64,000 bases of DNA from Antennarius striatus (taxonomy: Eukaryota > Chordata > Actinopteri > Lophiiformes > Antennariidae): assembly GCF_040054535.1 (NCBI RefSeq), contig NC_090789.1, positions 6,118,697-6,182,696 of the forward strand, read 5' to 3'. Below the pieces are notes generated by a model. It was not told the DNA's origin. It was given only the letters and a program-made list of their open reading frames with translations, and did no database searches. Shown one piece after another: positions 34,282-46,657 of the stretch. The stretch's first letter is position 1. Each line of letters opens with the position of its first letter. Both the position numbers and the translations under genes were made by a program.

Positions 34282-36824
34282 ATGTGTTCCAGCCGCAAGA
34301 TCCTGTGGAGCCTGCTCCTGCTGTCCGTGGTGGAAGTGGGACTGGGTGTGGCAAGCATCGTCTTGGGAGCCGTGGGCATCAGCTGGGTTCGAGGACATCA
34401 CACACCGCAGCAGGGCGACGCGTCTCCGGTGTGGAGTGGACTCTGCGTAAGTCCTGGGATAACTTTTGTCCTTTTCTTTATTTACTCCCTGAGATGCTGC
34501 ATATCTATGGGAATGTTGTGAGGGAGAGCTGAACAGACAGAACTATCAACCATCAGTCTTTACACTGATTCACATGAGTCAGTGGTGCAGGCTCCTATGG
34601 TCAGCTTGTACATTAGTATTACACTAACACATATTTAAAGTAACACCTCATAAAGGAACTTCACTGATTCTACTTTGGTTTGTGTCTTAATATTTTCGTC
34701 ATTTATGTTCTTATCTTAAGATGTTTTCATCCATTAATACAGTATCTCAAATTACTTCTAACTCTATTTTTTTGATTGGGCAATTTATAATCTAAAACAT
34801 TTTTTTTTTTAAAGGCCTGATCTCCTAACTCAGTTTTGATGATTCTAAATTTTAACTATGAAGCTGTATCGGGGTACCAATTATTGACAGTAGAAATGAC
34901 TTTAAATTGTTGAAACATTTAGACATTGAGCTTTTTTCTTCTTCTTATAGCTGGTTATTTAACGTCACCAGTAAATTAGCAAATTAATCATAAATGATGA
35001 AGCCTCTACAGCCAGTAGCCTGTAAATAGAAATATAATGAAGACTAAATATTACAGTACTTATACTTCATATATTCACCCATTAGATGCCGTGCAGCCAT
35101 GTCACGTTTGAATTCTTTCCTTGTGCTTCGCACACATGTCCTCCTGTTACAATGCACCTCAAAGTCATATTACTTAGCTGCCAGGCAATGAAAAGTTGAC
35201 TTTCTGACATTTTTAGTAGCTATATACAGTACAAGCTTGAGTCAGCTACTTCTCTATGGCTGCTGCGCCTGCAGTGAGATTTTTTTTCTTTCTGAGAATG
35301 ACTTTAAGTGCTCAAAGTGCTGACAATATAAATCTAAAAGTAAGGGCATCAAGATTTTAAATACTTAAATACTTTGAATGTGTATATTTATTTATGAGCA
35401 TGTGTTGTTCCTCCACAGTGTTATGTGTAAAATCGCTCCAAAGATGTTATGCAATGAGACATCTTCAGCCTCTCAGCTGTTGAGTGCTGAGTCAGTCACC
35501 CATATCTCATGATAACCCAAAGGTTCAGATCTCCCTTCAGGAAGAGGAGTAATTAAGAATGACTGGCTGCTGACCTCGAAGGAGACTTGAGTGTCCAAAC
35601 ATGCAGATCATTATAGTTACTGACAAACCGGCAAAGTTCATTCAATGATGAAGGCCACAGTATCGAGCGCCCCAGAAGAAATGAGCGTGAAAAAACAACA
35701 CACTATAGGTACATTCAATCTGTAAGTCAATTAATGAACATTCTGTTGGATAAGCAGAGGTTGCCACGGAGTCATGAAACAGTTCAGGAAAACAATGCAG
35801 CCCTCAGTTCATTGAGCTTTTTTTCTTTTCAAACTTTCCAGTTATGGAAATATTTCCTTTGCTCTTCTTTCACTTCGGTCCTCTCTCTCTTCCCAGTTTC
35901 TCGTCTGTGGCATGTGTGGAGTGCTGTGCGCTCGAAAAAGGACAGGTCTCATTGTGAGTACATCCCTCTTTATGTTCAGTCTTTTCATGCTTTCTGACAG
36001 GAGGAGCGTCTCTCCTGTGTTCGCCCTCTTTAAACAGCAGTTTATCGCTGCAGCAGAGAGAAAAGACTCACTAGTGTCTCGTCTTTAGCACATTTTCACA
36101 GCAAAGGACTAAAAGATCATTTTGTCGACTATTCAACTTTCACCCAAAGCCTATACATAATCCACTCCTGGATGAATGTGTGTGTTTTTGCATGTGTGTG
36201 TACAGTGAAGCTGCACCATAAAAGACATCAGAGGAAATCAGAGGAGACATGCAGTCACCTCTCTGCTCTTCTTCTGTCATTCTGTCTCTCTTTTCTTTTT
36301 TTGCTCAGCGATCGCCTCTCAGTCACTCTGTATGTCAGAGTCCTCGTGTTTCTTTCTGACTCCCTCTGTCTCCTGCAGAGAGAGCACTAATGATGGATCA
36401 ATGTCAGCACAATCTACTGTAACAGAGACATCCTTCAACCTTTCCCTCCCCCTGTCTCACCCTATCCATCCCTTCCTATCATCTCTGCCACCATCTTAAC
36501 CCTCTTGCCTAATCGCCTTTTCCATCGCTCCTATCTGGTTGTTCAATCTCATCCTCCCAGTCGTATCAGTGCTTTGAGGATCTCCATCTTCCCCACCTCA
36601 TCTCCTTTCATCCCGTTTTTCCTCACCAGCCTGTGGGGTGATTATTACATTAGGTTGGTTTGGCTGCAGACTCCTACCAGCCGCTTTCCACACCTCTGTG
36701 GATAGTGACTGAAATTGGAGATGCTTTTTCTCCATGCGGTTAAGGGCACTAAAGGCATGTGTACTGGGATCAGTGAAAAATAACCTGAACTCCCAGACAC
36801 GACACACACACTCACACACACACA

Positions 36825-36863
<39 letters not shown>

Positions 36864-38270
36864 CTGCACATGCACGATCTTTTTAAAACTTGATTTTGTT
36901 TTTCCGACGGCAAAGTAATGTGAGCTCAGTCATTTTTCCACGACTTCCCGATAGAAAAGCTAGATTCTCATACTGCGTTTGAGCTCTCAGTTTCTGATTA
37001 CAGTTCTAAGAAAGCAATCAATAAAATTTGTTTGCTTGAATAATGCAGTTAGAATAAGTCACACGCACAATCAGGAGTAAAGCAACCGAGTGATGAAAGC
37101 ATATTCACAAGCCATGCAATATTTCTAGAAGAGACAGTGCTCATTCACAGCAATCCAATTTTCTAATTGGAAATGAGATTTATTTTGACTGATACACAAT
37201 CCTCACTGGACCAGCTGGCAAAGAAAACAGTAATGGAGATGGAATGTTTATAATAAATTATAATAGTTTGCTTTCAGTTTGTGGATAGGATATAAATTCC
37301 AGCATTTACATGAACATCAGCTTTTCTCTCCGCCCCTCAGATGATCCTGTTTTCAGCGTGCTGCATCTGTGGTTTGATTGGTGGAATCCTCAACTTCCAG
37401 TTTGTCCGAGCACTGAACAAACGACCTGACTCCATGCAGTCGATCCATCTCGCTGCCATGACGTTGGCCTTAATGGGTAAACAAAACCGTGATACGGTAC
37501 AATACGATGTGATGCAAACACTACAGTCCACGTCTGCTGTATGTGTCATGTGCAGTGATGGCACAGGAGCCTCTAAACAGTGTCTTTGTAAATTGATTAA
37601 TTCAATAAACAATTAAATTTCATGACATACGCTCCAATTGTGATTCCCTGTAAAACTGTAAAATAAAACTGCTAAACCAACTAAAAATCAAAGTTATTGA
37701 AAAGTCATATTTCACCTTCTTACAGGAATTAATGAGACATTCGCTCACATTAGGCTATGTCCTTTTATCCCAAAATTGTCTGTACAAATATTATAGCAGT
37801 CCATCAGATACTCAATAAATCATTAACAAACTGGTGAATACACTGATTTACTCATGGCCCAACCTAGAGGAATGTCACGTTCATGGTTAAACGGATGTGA
37901 AACACATAAGATGGAAAATCACTCTTTACAGTAAAGAATTCTTCCGCTGTTTCTCCACCTGGTTTCTTCTTCCTGTCTTGTCCAGGGATCTCGTCCTGTA
38001 CCTTATCCACCTGGCTGACCTGTCGCCTGGCCAGCTCCGAGCAGCAGAGGATGTTCCTGGAGAGGGAGCACTCGCTGCACCACTCCCACGAGATGACCGA
38101 TAAGGTGAGACATGACCACAGTGGAGAACACTCCAGCTTTCTTGCGCTTTTTGAAGTTTTTGTCAGATCATCAAGGGTTTTTGAATGTCCCCTAACAGGA
38201 GACCCTGGATAATTCCAGCAACGGCATCCCTCAGATCTCCTACAATGGACACACAGCAGCATCACCGTGA
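34282..38270 (+). CDS. tmem196: Transmembrane protein 196 (5 coding exons)
   Basis: A small four-pass membrane protein with no enzymatic motif; its cellular role is poorly known. Coding exons: 34282-34446, 35897-35953, 37341-37476, 37986-38104, 38199-38270. All have GT-AG borders and the phases agree, giving 182 residues. Helix 1 is [20 protein letters not shown], helix 2 [12 protein letters not shown] (exon 2), helix 3 [19 protein letters not shown] (exon 3), helix 4 [13 protein letters not shown] (exon 4). The tail has [11 protein letters not shown] and ends NGHTAASP. The match to vertebrate TMEM196 ([34 protein letters not shown]) is by recognition. A GT/GA array lies just upstream, and AATAAA at 38888-38893 is a likely polyadenylation signal. 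The neighbours keep the vertebrate order. Confidence 0.95.
36808..36859. repeat. (CA)n microsatellite in tmem196 intron 2
   Basis: Imperfect CA/CT run in the intron between coding exons 2 and 3. Confidence 0.95.
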
Positions 38271-39074
38271 CAACCTATGACCGAAGGCACACACTGAATT
38301 AGAAACAGAAATTTTCAAACGACAAATACAGCCTGTATCTACATATCCTGTTGCAAATGTGGTAACTATATCCTGACTGCAGGGAGTGAGGCCGGGTCAT
38401 TCGCCTTGGAATCATTTTCTGTGCTGCTGGAGTACACCGACAAATAATACGGAGGAATTTACACCTCTGAGTATTTATGCAATCACAGTTTAAATTCAGG
38501 ATGGACTGCCATTTGAATCATTATTCAGGTGATTAACATCTATGTGACTTTATTTGACCTCTGATCAAATCAAGATTTATTCAGTCAAATGCCTAGAAGT
38601 GATGAGCACAAGCCATGCATGCAGCTGATTCAACCAGTTTTGAAGAGCTACTGTTATTTCAGTCACAATGTCCTTACCCTTCACTCTATCTTCGTGGTTT
38701 GAAGGAATGCATACACTGGGATAGCCTACAATTAATGCTGTGTGTCTTCTGATCATGGAATCCTTTGACATGAAAATACAGTGATGCACAATGTACTGCA
38801 ATTATGTCCCTGCTGGTGTATCAGGTATCCAACTATACTTATAAATCAAACATATTTTTATAGTGGCTTCTTATAAAAGTGAATCAAAATAAACCAAGAC
38901 AAATATAAGTCATTTGTGTGGCACAGTTTATTTCATTGGAATTGTGTGTGTGATGTTATATGATGTGACACATTACTATACGTTTCGATACTCACATACA
39001 AACACGGTTAATGAAACGCGTTAATGAAACGCGTTCGTTTGCCTCGTTGGTTGGCTGGCTGTAATTTCGCATCT

Positions 39075-39092
39075 TGACCAGCAGGTGGCGAC
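39075..39092 (+). promoter_or_regulatory. CTCF-like motif upstream of polr1f
   Basis: TGACCAGCAGGTGGCGAC matches the CTCF core (CCASYAGRKGGCR, all 13 positions) and most flanking positions. It lies about 90 bp upstream of the polr1f start codon, between tmem196 and polr1f. Confidence 0.5.
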
Positions 39093-39129
39093 ATAAATAT
39101 TTGGGTTACCAAACAACGGGTGAATTTCT

Positions 39130-39177
39130 TAATACCGGATGTCGCTTCTACTTGCTTTTCCGGTCTTCCGAAAAAAC
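39130..39177 (+). promoter_or_regulatory. polr1f proximal promoter / 5' UTR
   Basis: No TATA box. Two ETS-type cores (ACCGGATG at 39134-39141 and TTTTCCGGTC at 39156-39165) lie just before the ATG, as is common for housekeeping genes of the ribosome-making machinery. The exact start of transcription is unknown. Confidence 0.4.
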
Positions 39178-41061
39178 ATGGCTAACCTCGACCATGCTGA
39201 AGACGACCAAAAACGTGTGAAAACGTCCAGTGAAGCGAAAGAGCAAACGGCTGAACCGTCCTCCGGAGTGAGAGAAGATGTGAACGCGGTTGTTTGCTCC
39301 GTGCCGACGTTCGCTGCCGCGTCCGAGCTGCTCTCGGCTCCGTATTCGTGTCTGGTCATGAAGAAGCACCGGAGGCACATCAGCCTGGCGCCCATGTACC
39401 TGAACAAGAAGAAGACAGGCATTCAGCAAGAGCTGGGAGCCGAGCTGTTGAAATACTCTCAGGGGTAACAAGACTTTCTTTTTTTTTTCTGTAATTCACT
39501 CCCACTCGTCCTTATGTTGACACGGCGGCAGGACACGACACAATCAGACAGAATAGATCGACTGTTCATTAACATCAAGATGACCTCTTGAAGTCAAGGC
39601 TAATGTGATTGTGCTCACACGGGTTACTATCGTTTGTGTTTGTTTTCTTCCTCTGTTGTTCACACTATTAGCATATTTCACCCAACCATAAAAGTGCATC
39701 ATGTCATGTAAATCTGTATCAACATGTTGGACATCATCAAAAGTAATTCAGCTTCCACTCTTTCATCCTTGCAGTCTAAAGGGAGTGCCCTTGGCGTATG
39801 AAAACATCATGATATTGGGCCACCAAGGAGACATTTATGATGACAGTGGCTACATCCACATGGACATAGAGGCTAGCTTTATTGTCTTCCAGCCCGATAA
39901 AGACCACAAACTGCTGGTAAGGTGTGAAATTAGTAGATTCTTTCTAGAATGGCTTGATCTTTTTGTGACAGCTCATTGGAGTTTAATCAGAAGAGAGTTT
40001 TGGAAGCAAAATTTGAAAACGCTGATATTCTTTCTCAAAACTTCATGTGCACATCTTCCATAAGTTGTCAAGGTACTTCCTTGTATTCCTCCTATGTTAG
40101 GATATCATTGTTATTTATTGGATGCTAATATATGTATATTGTTTTTATTTCCATTATTGTTCTGCTATGTCTCTTATCATAGGGTACAGTGAATAAACTT
40201 GGAGTAGGCCATGTGGGTTGCCTTGTGCACGGCTGCTTCAATGCCAGCATCCCCAAACCTAGCCTTGTTTCTGTGGAAACCTGGCGGGACTTTGGGCCAA
40301 GAGTTGGGACAGAATTGGAATTTGAGGTGTCTGCCCTGGATGCTGACTCTGTGGGGGTACTGCTGATCAGAGGACGACTGGAAAGGACCAGGCAAGTTTT
40401 GTAGTGGTGGGATGGTGGTGGTGCCTGTATTTTACCACTGGATGGATGACAGTATTTGTACTAGAAGCTGCTTTTATATTGTTTTGTAAAGGAAAATTAG
40501 TTTTATCTGGAGCCTAATATCAAAGTTTATTACAGCCTTTTTTGATGACTATGTTTTGTCTACTTTTACTTCAGGGTGCAGGAGCTGTTGGCGATGGATG
40601 AGAGCCCAGAGTCCATTGTCACTACAGACCAGCCGGACACACCAGAAATAGAGCCGAAACCAGAATCCACAGAGGAATCAGTGGAAGTACCACCAAAAAA
40701 GAAGAAAAAGAAGAAGAAAGACAAGGTCAAAGAGGGGGAGAAAGAAGTGGAATTAACAAACATTTCCTCCTGCCAATTTGAAGAGGACACAACACAAGAC
40801 CAAAATGGAACAATGGGTGAAGCAACTGGCAATGAAGCTTGTGAGAAAAAGATGAAGAAAAAGAAAAAAGATAAACGTGTGAAAGAAGAAGAAGAGCTGA
40901 TAGAGGTGCCCACCATGGAGGTCAATGGCAGCGACTCCAGTGGTTACCAGAGTGACAAGCCAAGTAAAAAGAGGAAACGCAAGACTGATGCAGATCTCAT
41001 ATCTGACACCGGAGAAGAGCTTGAACCAAAGATTAAGAAAAGGAAAAAAGTAACTGATTAA
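39178..41061 (+). CDS. polr1f: RNA polymerase I subunit RPA43 (4 coding exons)
   Basis: Also called TWISTNB; it forms part of the Pol I stalk and helps recruit initiation factors for rRNA synthesis in the nucleolus. Exons: 39178-39464, 39775-39916, 40183-40391, 40575-41061; the total of 1125 nt gives 374 residues. The N-terminal SHS2-like part includes SCLVMKKHRRHISLAPMYLN. The OB-fold region spans exons 2-3 (GDIYDDSGYIHMDIEASFIV, GHVGCLVHGCFNASIPKP). The last exon is acidic/lysine-rich with several nuclear-localisation-type runs (PPKKKKKKKKDK). Start chosen at 39178 (MANLDHAED) because it follows the ETS-type promoter; an upstream in-frame ATG at 39139 is less likely. The third intron uses a GC donor (AG|GCAAGT), the only choice that keeps phase. 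ATTAAA at 41131 may be the polyadenylation signal. Confidence 0.95.
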
Positions 41062-44000
41062 AATCAAAATCTGATAAATAAGACTATTCAAATTAGTTGA
41101 GATTGAGGAAAGGGCTGTTGTGTCTACACGATTAAAGCAAAATCCGTGTGTCTCTGAGCTCCTTTAAAATACTTTAAAACGAGGTTCAGACTTTCTGAGC
41201 GGCACATTTTCCAGTCACATTTCGGAACTATAGTCAAAAACATAGGAGGACGGAGGCAGAATTCCAGTTCCCTTAGATTGCTTGATGGGGAAAACTATTT
41301 CCTGCATCCACACTGGTGGTGCAAAAAGGTTTCACTCCTGTCTTGCTGAAAGTGATAACGCCAGGTTTGGATTCACTGAGTCAAATTTTAAAAGTTTAAC
41401 ACTGTAATTGCTTTGTTACATTTTCTGCTTTGGTGTTAAAGGAGACAGTTCAGACAATCAAAGTTGCCAAGCTCAGTTTAAGATAAACAAATCACTGAAA
41501 TACAATGCATTTCAGATATTCAGTTTTCATCCAAATAAAAGAGTTCTGTATTTTGCCATGTTGCTGTCTTCATTTTTTAATTTTTTTTTCTGATTTATGA
41601 TCACATATAACCATCAAACCATCACATCAAATCTCCAACATTTATTTTGGGATAGAAAACAATCACAGTGATGAATATTAATGCCAAGAAAATGTCTTTT
41701 GTGCCAAGGTTGTACAAAGTCTTGTGCGGATCAGTGAGTGTCAAGTGATAAAGTGCTGCGAGACGGCTAAAGATCTCTGTTTTCTTTACCCCCTTACCAC
41801 CCCCTTCCTCTCAGTAGGGGGTCTCATAAGCTGAGAGGTGCTAAGAGTTTGAGTTTATCGGGGCTGTCTAAAGAGGGCAGATAAGAACCTGCAATTAAAT
41901 CGGCTCATCATTTGACACACCTGATCATATCTGTGTGCCATGATTAAAATCTTTTGATAATGATTAACAACTGTAGATGTGAGGGCTTGCAGAAGCTCTG
42001 AGGAGTTTAGATGTTGCCTTGAAAAGATTGTTGCCACCTCTGCCTGTCAAATATAATGCGTCTATCAGGTAGCTTAGCATAAGCTAGGCTGAAGAAAATA
42101 TTCCCACCAGCCTTAAGACTCATTTACTAACATGTCAGATGTCAAGTAAATATCGTGAACAGGAGTGTATCTGCTTGACTCATTTTTATCTAGTAGTAAC
42201 TTCAACTTAACTAAATTTTAGAGTAATATGAATGTTATTAAATCCTAAGGAAGTGTATCAATCTCCAAATGTGGGACTATTAATGACTCACAGTGCCTTT
42301 ACAGTTTGCCACTCCAAAAGTAATTTATGATGAGTTAAAACTTTTTAAATATACGTCAGTGACTTATTGAGAAAATATTCATGAATTTTGACAAATAATA
42401 AAATCCTTACGTAGTAGTTCTTCTCTACGTAGTTCTAAAAATATGTTTTCATAGAATACGCAACTGAAATATCAAACTCAAGTCTAAATAAGTTTGACTC
42501 CAGTTTAAAGGTGGTTTTTGTTTCCTCCAATGATGTGTTTTCCTTCTTTTTCCCATAGTTCAATGTTTCATCTTCAGTAAGCAGAATTCCAAACTAGTTC
42601 CACTTCCATCTATTTAAAGAAAAAAGCTCATCTGTGCTTACTGATCTGTGAAATTTTATATTTTAATAGGTGGGCCTACAAGCATCATTTGTGACTTCAA
42701 AAATAGCTTGGAAGTAAACTTTTGGTTGTGTGATGAGGACACCTGCATCCTTTTTTTTGGTAACTCACTGTCAGTATACTTTTATTGACAGTCTCTCAGT
42801 TGTCCCCAGGTTCCGCTACTTCCACTGTTTCAGTTGTACAAATATACACAACACATAAAACCTGAAATCTCAATAGGAACAGATTTACAGTTATCTGAGA
42901 AGTTCATCTCCCTCTACCTCTATCAACCTCTGTCCTAAATCCATCCCGAGCCCCATTGCGCCTCTCTTGCACCTGCACTCCCTCCCTTCGTCATCACTCA
43001 TTTATCTCGTCAGTTCTTCAACACTCCCTCGCACTGACTCCGCCTTTCCCCCCATTCTGCTTTCTCTCTTCCTCCTCCCCATCCTCCTTGTCTCCTTGAT
43101 TTATTGGAGGCGGTGTACAGTTCACACACATTCCACTTTTAACCCCCCAGAACCCTCCCTTCCCTATGCTGCCACTGGACTCTCCTATCTAGACACCGTC
43201 GTTTATCTTCATGATACCCCAATGGAGACAAGAGGGATGAGACCATAGGAGGAGTCTTGTTTTTCTTGAGCGTTAAGAAGGCCAGACTATCATTTTATGA
43301 AGTTCCGTCTGAGGTAGGACTCTTCCTTCCTCAGATGGAGCCATCTCTGTTGTGTGTGTGTGTGTTAATGTGTGTATGGATTGGCTTAGTATCAGTATGT
43401 CAAAGTTTCCTGGCCTGGCCTGAATGCTCTGAGATGAAAGAGCCACTAAAGTCTGTATTGAGTAGAAACTGCTCCTTAACACATCACTCCAGGTTCAGGA
43501 CACACACAAAGACACCATGCCTCACACTCACTGGTTCACCGAGCCATTCACTCATGCAGACACACCACAATCACAAACCCACAATCCACAAATCCCTGTC
43601 CTTGAACACCCTCGTTTGCCAGGTCTAATTAGTTATGTGGTCGGCACTGTGCTCTATCCCAGAGCCCCAAATGGCAGCAGGTCATAAAACCTTAAGTGTT
43701 CCACCAGTCAGAGCCATGCAACTGTGACCATATATCCTCCAACACAGCCCATCGTTGCAAAGCCCATCTCTCACAAGCCTACTGACATCCATGAAATCCC
43801 TTTATGGTATTTTCAAAGGCATTTCTGAAGGAATTTTGGCACTTTTTCTTTGCTCTTCAGTTTTTTATGCTCCCTCAGGTAGGCACAGAGCCCACGCTGC
43901 ACAGACGGGTTCAAGCGTTAAACTTTTTCCCAAGGGATCAATGTCCACACAAACATGCACATGCGCACACACACTGTTAACCCCAAAAGTAAACATTGCT

Positions 44001-44990
44001 TTTGGATGGTCACCAGTTGGATTCTCATTGTTTCCATGGCAGCCAACACCCATAATACTGCCTTCAGTAACCCTGGAGATGATAGACGGTCCTAATTGTG
44101 ATCCCATATTACTCAAAGGAAGTGTGTTCGCATCCATGTATGTGTTGGTGTGAAGTCAAACACCCATTCTCTTTTAGTTGGGAAATCATAGCCTTATGAC
44201 TGTAATTTAACGTTCTTTAATCTGAAGCTGATAGGAGTCCACGTATCTTTCCAAAATCTGTTGCCCCACTGCCACCCTTATCTGTCTCCCTCTTTTGCCC
44301 CAAAGAGTCAAAGCAGAAGTCCTTTACTAACTGGAGTCTTGGATCTACTTGTGGTCTCTGTCCTTTAAAAGGACGTTTATACTCACAGTAGTTGCCAAGT
44401 TTCTGCTCACTTATTTGGTCTCTCTAGTATAAAGAGTCAGTCCAGAAGGTGCCATGACATAACATACATTGCAATTTATTTTTATGGAAATTCTTTCGGG
44501 GTTTTTTGCATTAATCCTGCTGATCAACCAGCCGATAATCAAATGAAGAAACGCGTACAGGTGAAAACATAACTTTCTTGGCAGAGCATTTTACTTTTAA
44601 TGATTTTTAAATGAACATACTGATGCACCAAAATCATGCAATACAGCTCTCTCTTTCTGTTTGCATGCTCCATGCCTCTTACCCAACATCTGCTGGCATA
44701 GAGTCAAATATTAGCTCCACAAAGTGTGAATGGATGGATGTCGGTACAAGCTGCGCAACCGCCCTACTGCGACATTAACCAGACACTCTAGTAAAATGTA
44801 TACAAAGGTCAATTATACACTGCATTGAGGATATTCATTGTTTTTCACTGTATACATTTCTCTTTACACTCCACTAATGCTACCATGGTATCTCATAACC
44901 TCTAACGTCACATTGATGTTCACTTCTCTTAGTGAATCTCTTTTGAATGTATTCTCATCACTGCAACTGTAAACCTAGGAGGTAATCCAA
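41062..44990. other. Gene-free interval right of polr1f
   Basis: The first few hundred bases are the probable polr1f 3' UTR. No coding exon is recognised. The stretch 41750-42060 is complex, non-repetitive DNA rich in TAAT, GATAA and TTGATAATGATTAA motifs and looks like a possible conserved element. The rest is CT-rich or AT-rich. Confidence 0.4.
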
Positions 44991-44991
44991 G

Positions 44992-45017
44992 GATCCATTT
45001 GCATATGCAAATGGATC
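44992..45017. promoter_or_regulatory. 26-bp perfect palindrome with two octamer motifs
   Basis: The centre ATTTGCATATGCAAAT holds ATTTGCAT and its inverse ATGCAAAT overlapping by four bases (GCAT shared on both strands). The palindrome extends to GATCC...GGATC. This is the arrangement expected for paired POU factor binding. Confidence 0.5.
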
Positions 45018-46372
45018 TAATTTATTGCCTTAGAGTCGTGATTTTCTCTGGATGAAGTATCCCACGGTTAAATGATGATTGAAATACAAATTTGCATTGT
45101 TCATATTCAGCATTCTTTTAGGCATGTTATCTATTGCTATTTATTATTTTCCATTTTGTGTTTATGTGTATGCGTATTCTGCCCTGGTCGGTGAGTCCAG
45201 TGAGATTAATAGGACTCAGTGTAATCAGGGGGTAATGGGGGGCTCATCAGTGTCTAGACAGTGTTCAGACCAAATTGTAACTCCTGCACCTGAAGAACTG
45301 GGGAAATATGACAGAGAAGACAAGAACTAAAGCAAAAAATAAGATTTAATCACTCTATTTATGACACAAACATCATCCACAGAGACAAGAAACATACTGG
45401 AACAATGAGGCTATAGCATATGAGTACTTGCATAAATGCTAAAGTGGACACTGATTTACTGTGGAGCAACAAGCAAGAATAGAAAATGTAGCTTCATCAC
45501 TCCCTATACCTGTTGTATATAAATCCAGAGGACAGAAGAGACATAGAGAGGAGTAGTGAAAGGAGAGGTAAGAAGAGGAAAACACAGAACACATCATCAG
45601 ACTCTAAACCTCCCAAAGCCACAGAAAAATAAATAAGCCAATAAGGGGTATTAAAAATATCGGGAACCCTGGAAAAAATTATCTTCCATTTAGTCCTGTA
45701 GCTTTGGAGGATGATACCCAAGACACAACTAAAGGTTTCATTACTTTATTTTCATGACAGCCTTGTGAAACTGCAGAGGAGAGCTGAGGGTACTGGAAGG
45801 AGAATAAAAAAGAACAGATAAAGGGAAAGTGGAACCTGGGTGGCCCAAGTGCTACTGCTGATGCGTACATTAGAGCAGATTGCTGGAAAAGCAATTAGAA
45901 AGCGATTGATGTGAAAATGAAAGACGCTTTCCTAATCACTGGACCTTCCACTGTAAATAGTTTTTATGACAAATATAATCATGAGAAGAAAGGTGCAAAA
46001 GCTATTAATCCTCTTTACTACTTTAATACAACAACCCTGACAGCTCATGATGGAACTTTGTGCAGTTCGTTGGAGACGCTGCACTGGTGCAGAAGCATCT
46101 GCAATAGTGCATAAAAACTGTAGGAACTAGCTTATAAGGGAAAGTTTTGGTCACTAGAAGCGAATTCCAAATTTATGACAACTATTGTTACCAGGACATA
46201 CAGATATGCAGTAGTGGGCTCTTCTAAAGTCTTTCCCTTCTTTAAAACTGCACCTGAGTTTGTTTTTTTATTATACTTTCAAAGAAGATGTATTACAACC
46301 TCAGTCAGCATATATTTATTAGTGGAATACCAGGGGCCACACAAAGGGATTAAGTCAAGATGGCATCTGAAT

Positions 46373-46374
46373 TA

Positions 46375-46466
<92 letters not shown>
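46373..46466. repeat. (CA)n microsatellite
   Basis: About 45 CA units. Confidence 0.98.
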
Positions 46467-46468
<2 letters not shown>

Positions 46469-46594
46469 CACACTAACACACACAAAACACTGGATAACTC
46501 TACCTCTTGAGTCCAATTCCTGATCATCTGAGTACAAACAGTAAATCCATGTCGTAGCCACAAAGAAAAGTTTACAACACAAATGTGCTGCAAA

Positions 46595-46620
46595 CATCAT
46601 CATCATCATCATCATCATCC

Positions 46621-46655
<35 letters not shown>
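46595..46655. repeat. (ATC)n trinucleotide array
   Basis: About 20 CAT/ATC units with one interruption. Confidence 0.97.

Positions 46656-46657
<2 letters not shown>

Noticed and set aside
39007-39034. Tandem TTAATGAAACGCG repeat before polr1f
   Set aside because: Only two 13-bp copies with ACGCGT; too short to argue for a function.
40566-41091. Minus-strand frames rich in Phe and Ser
   Set aside because: They are the complement of the lysine/glutamate-rich last exon of polr1f.
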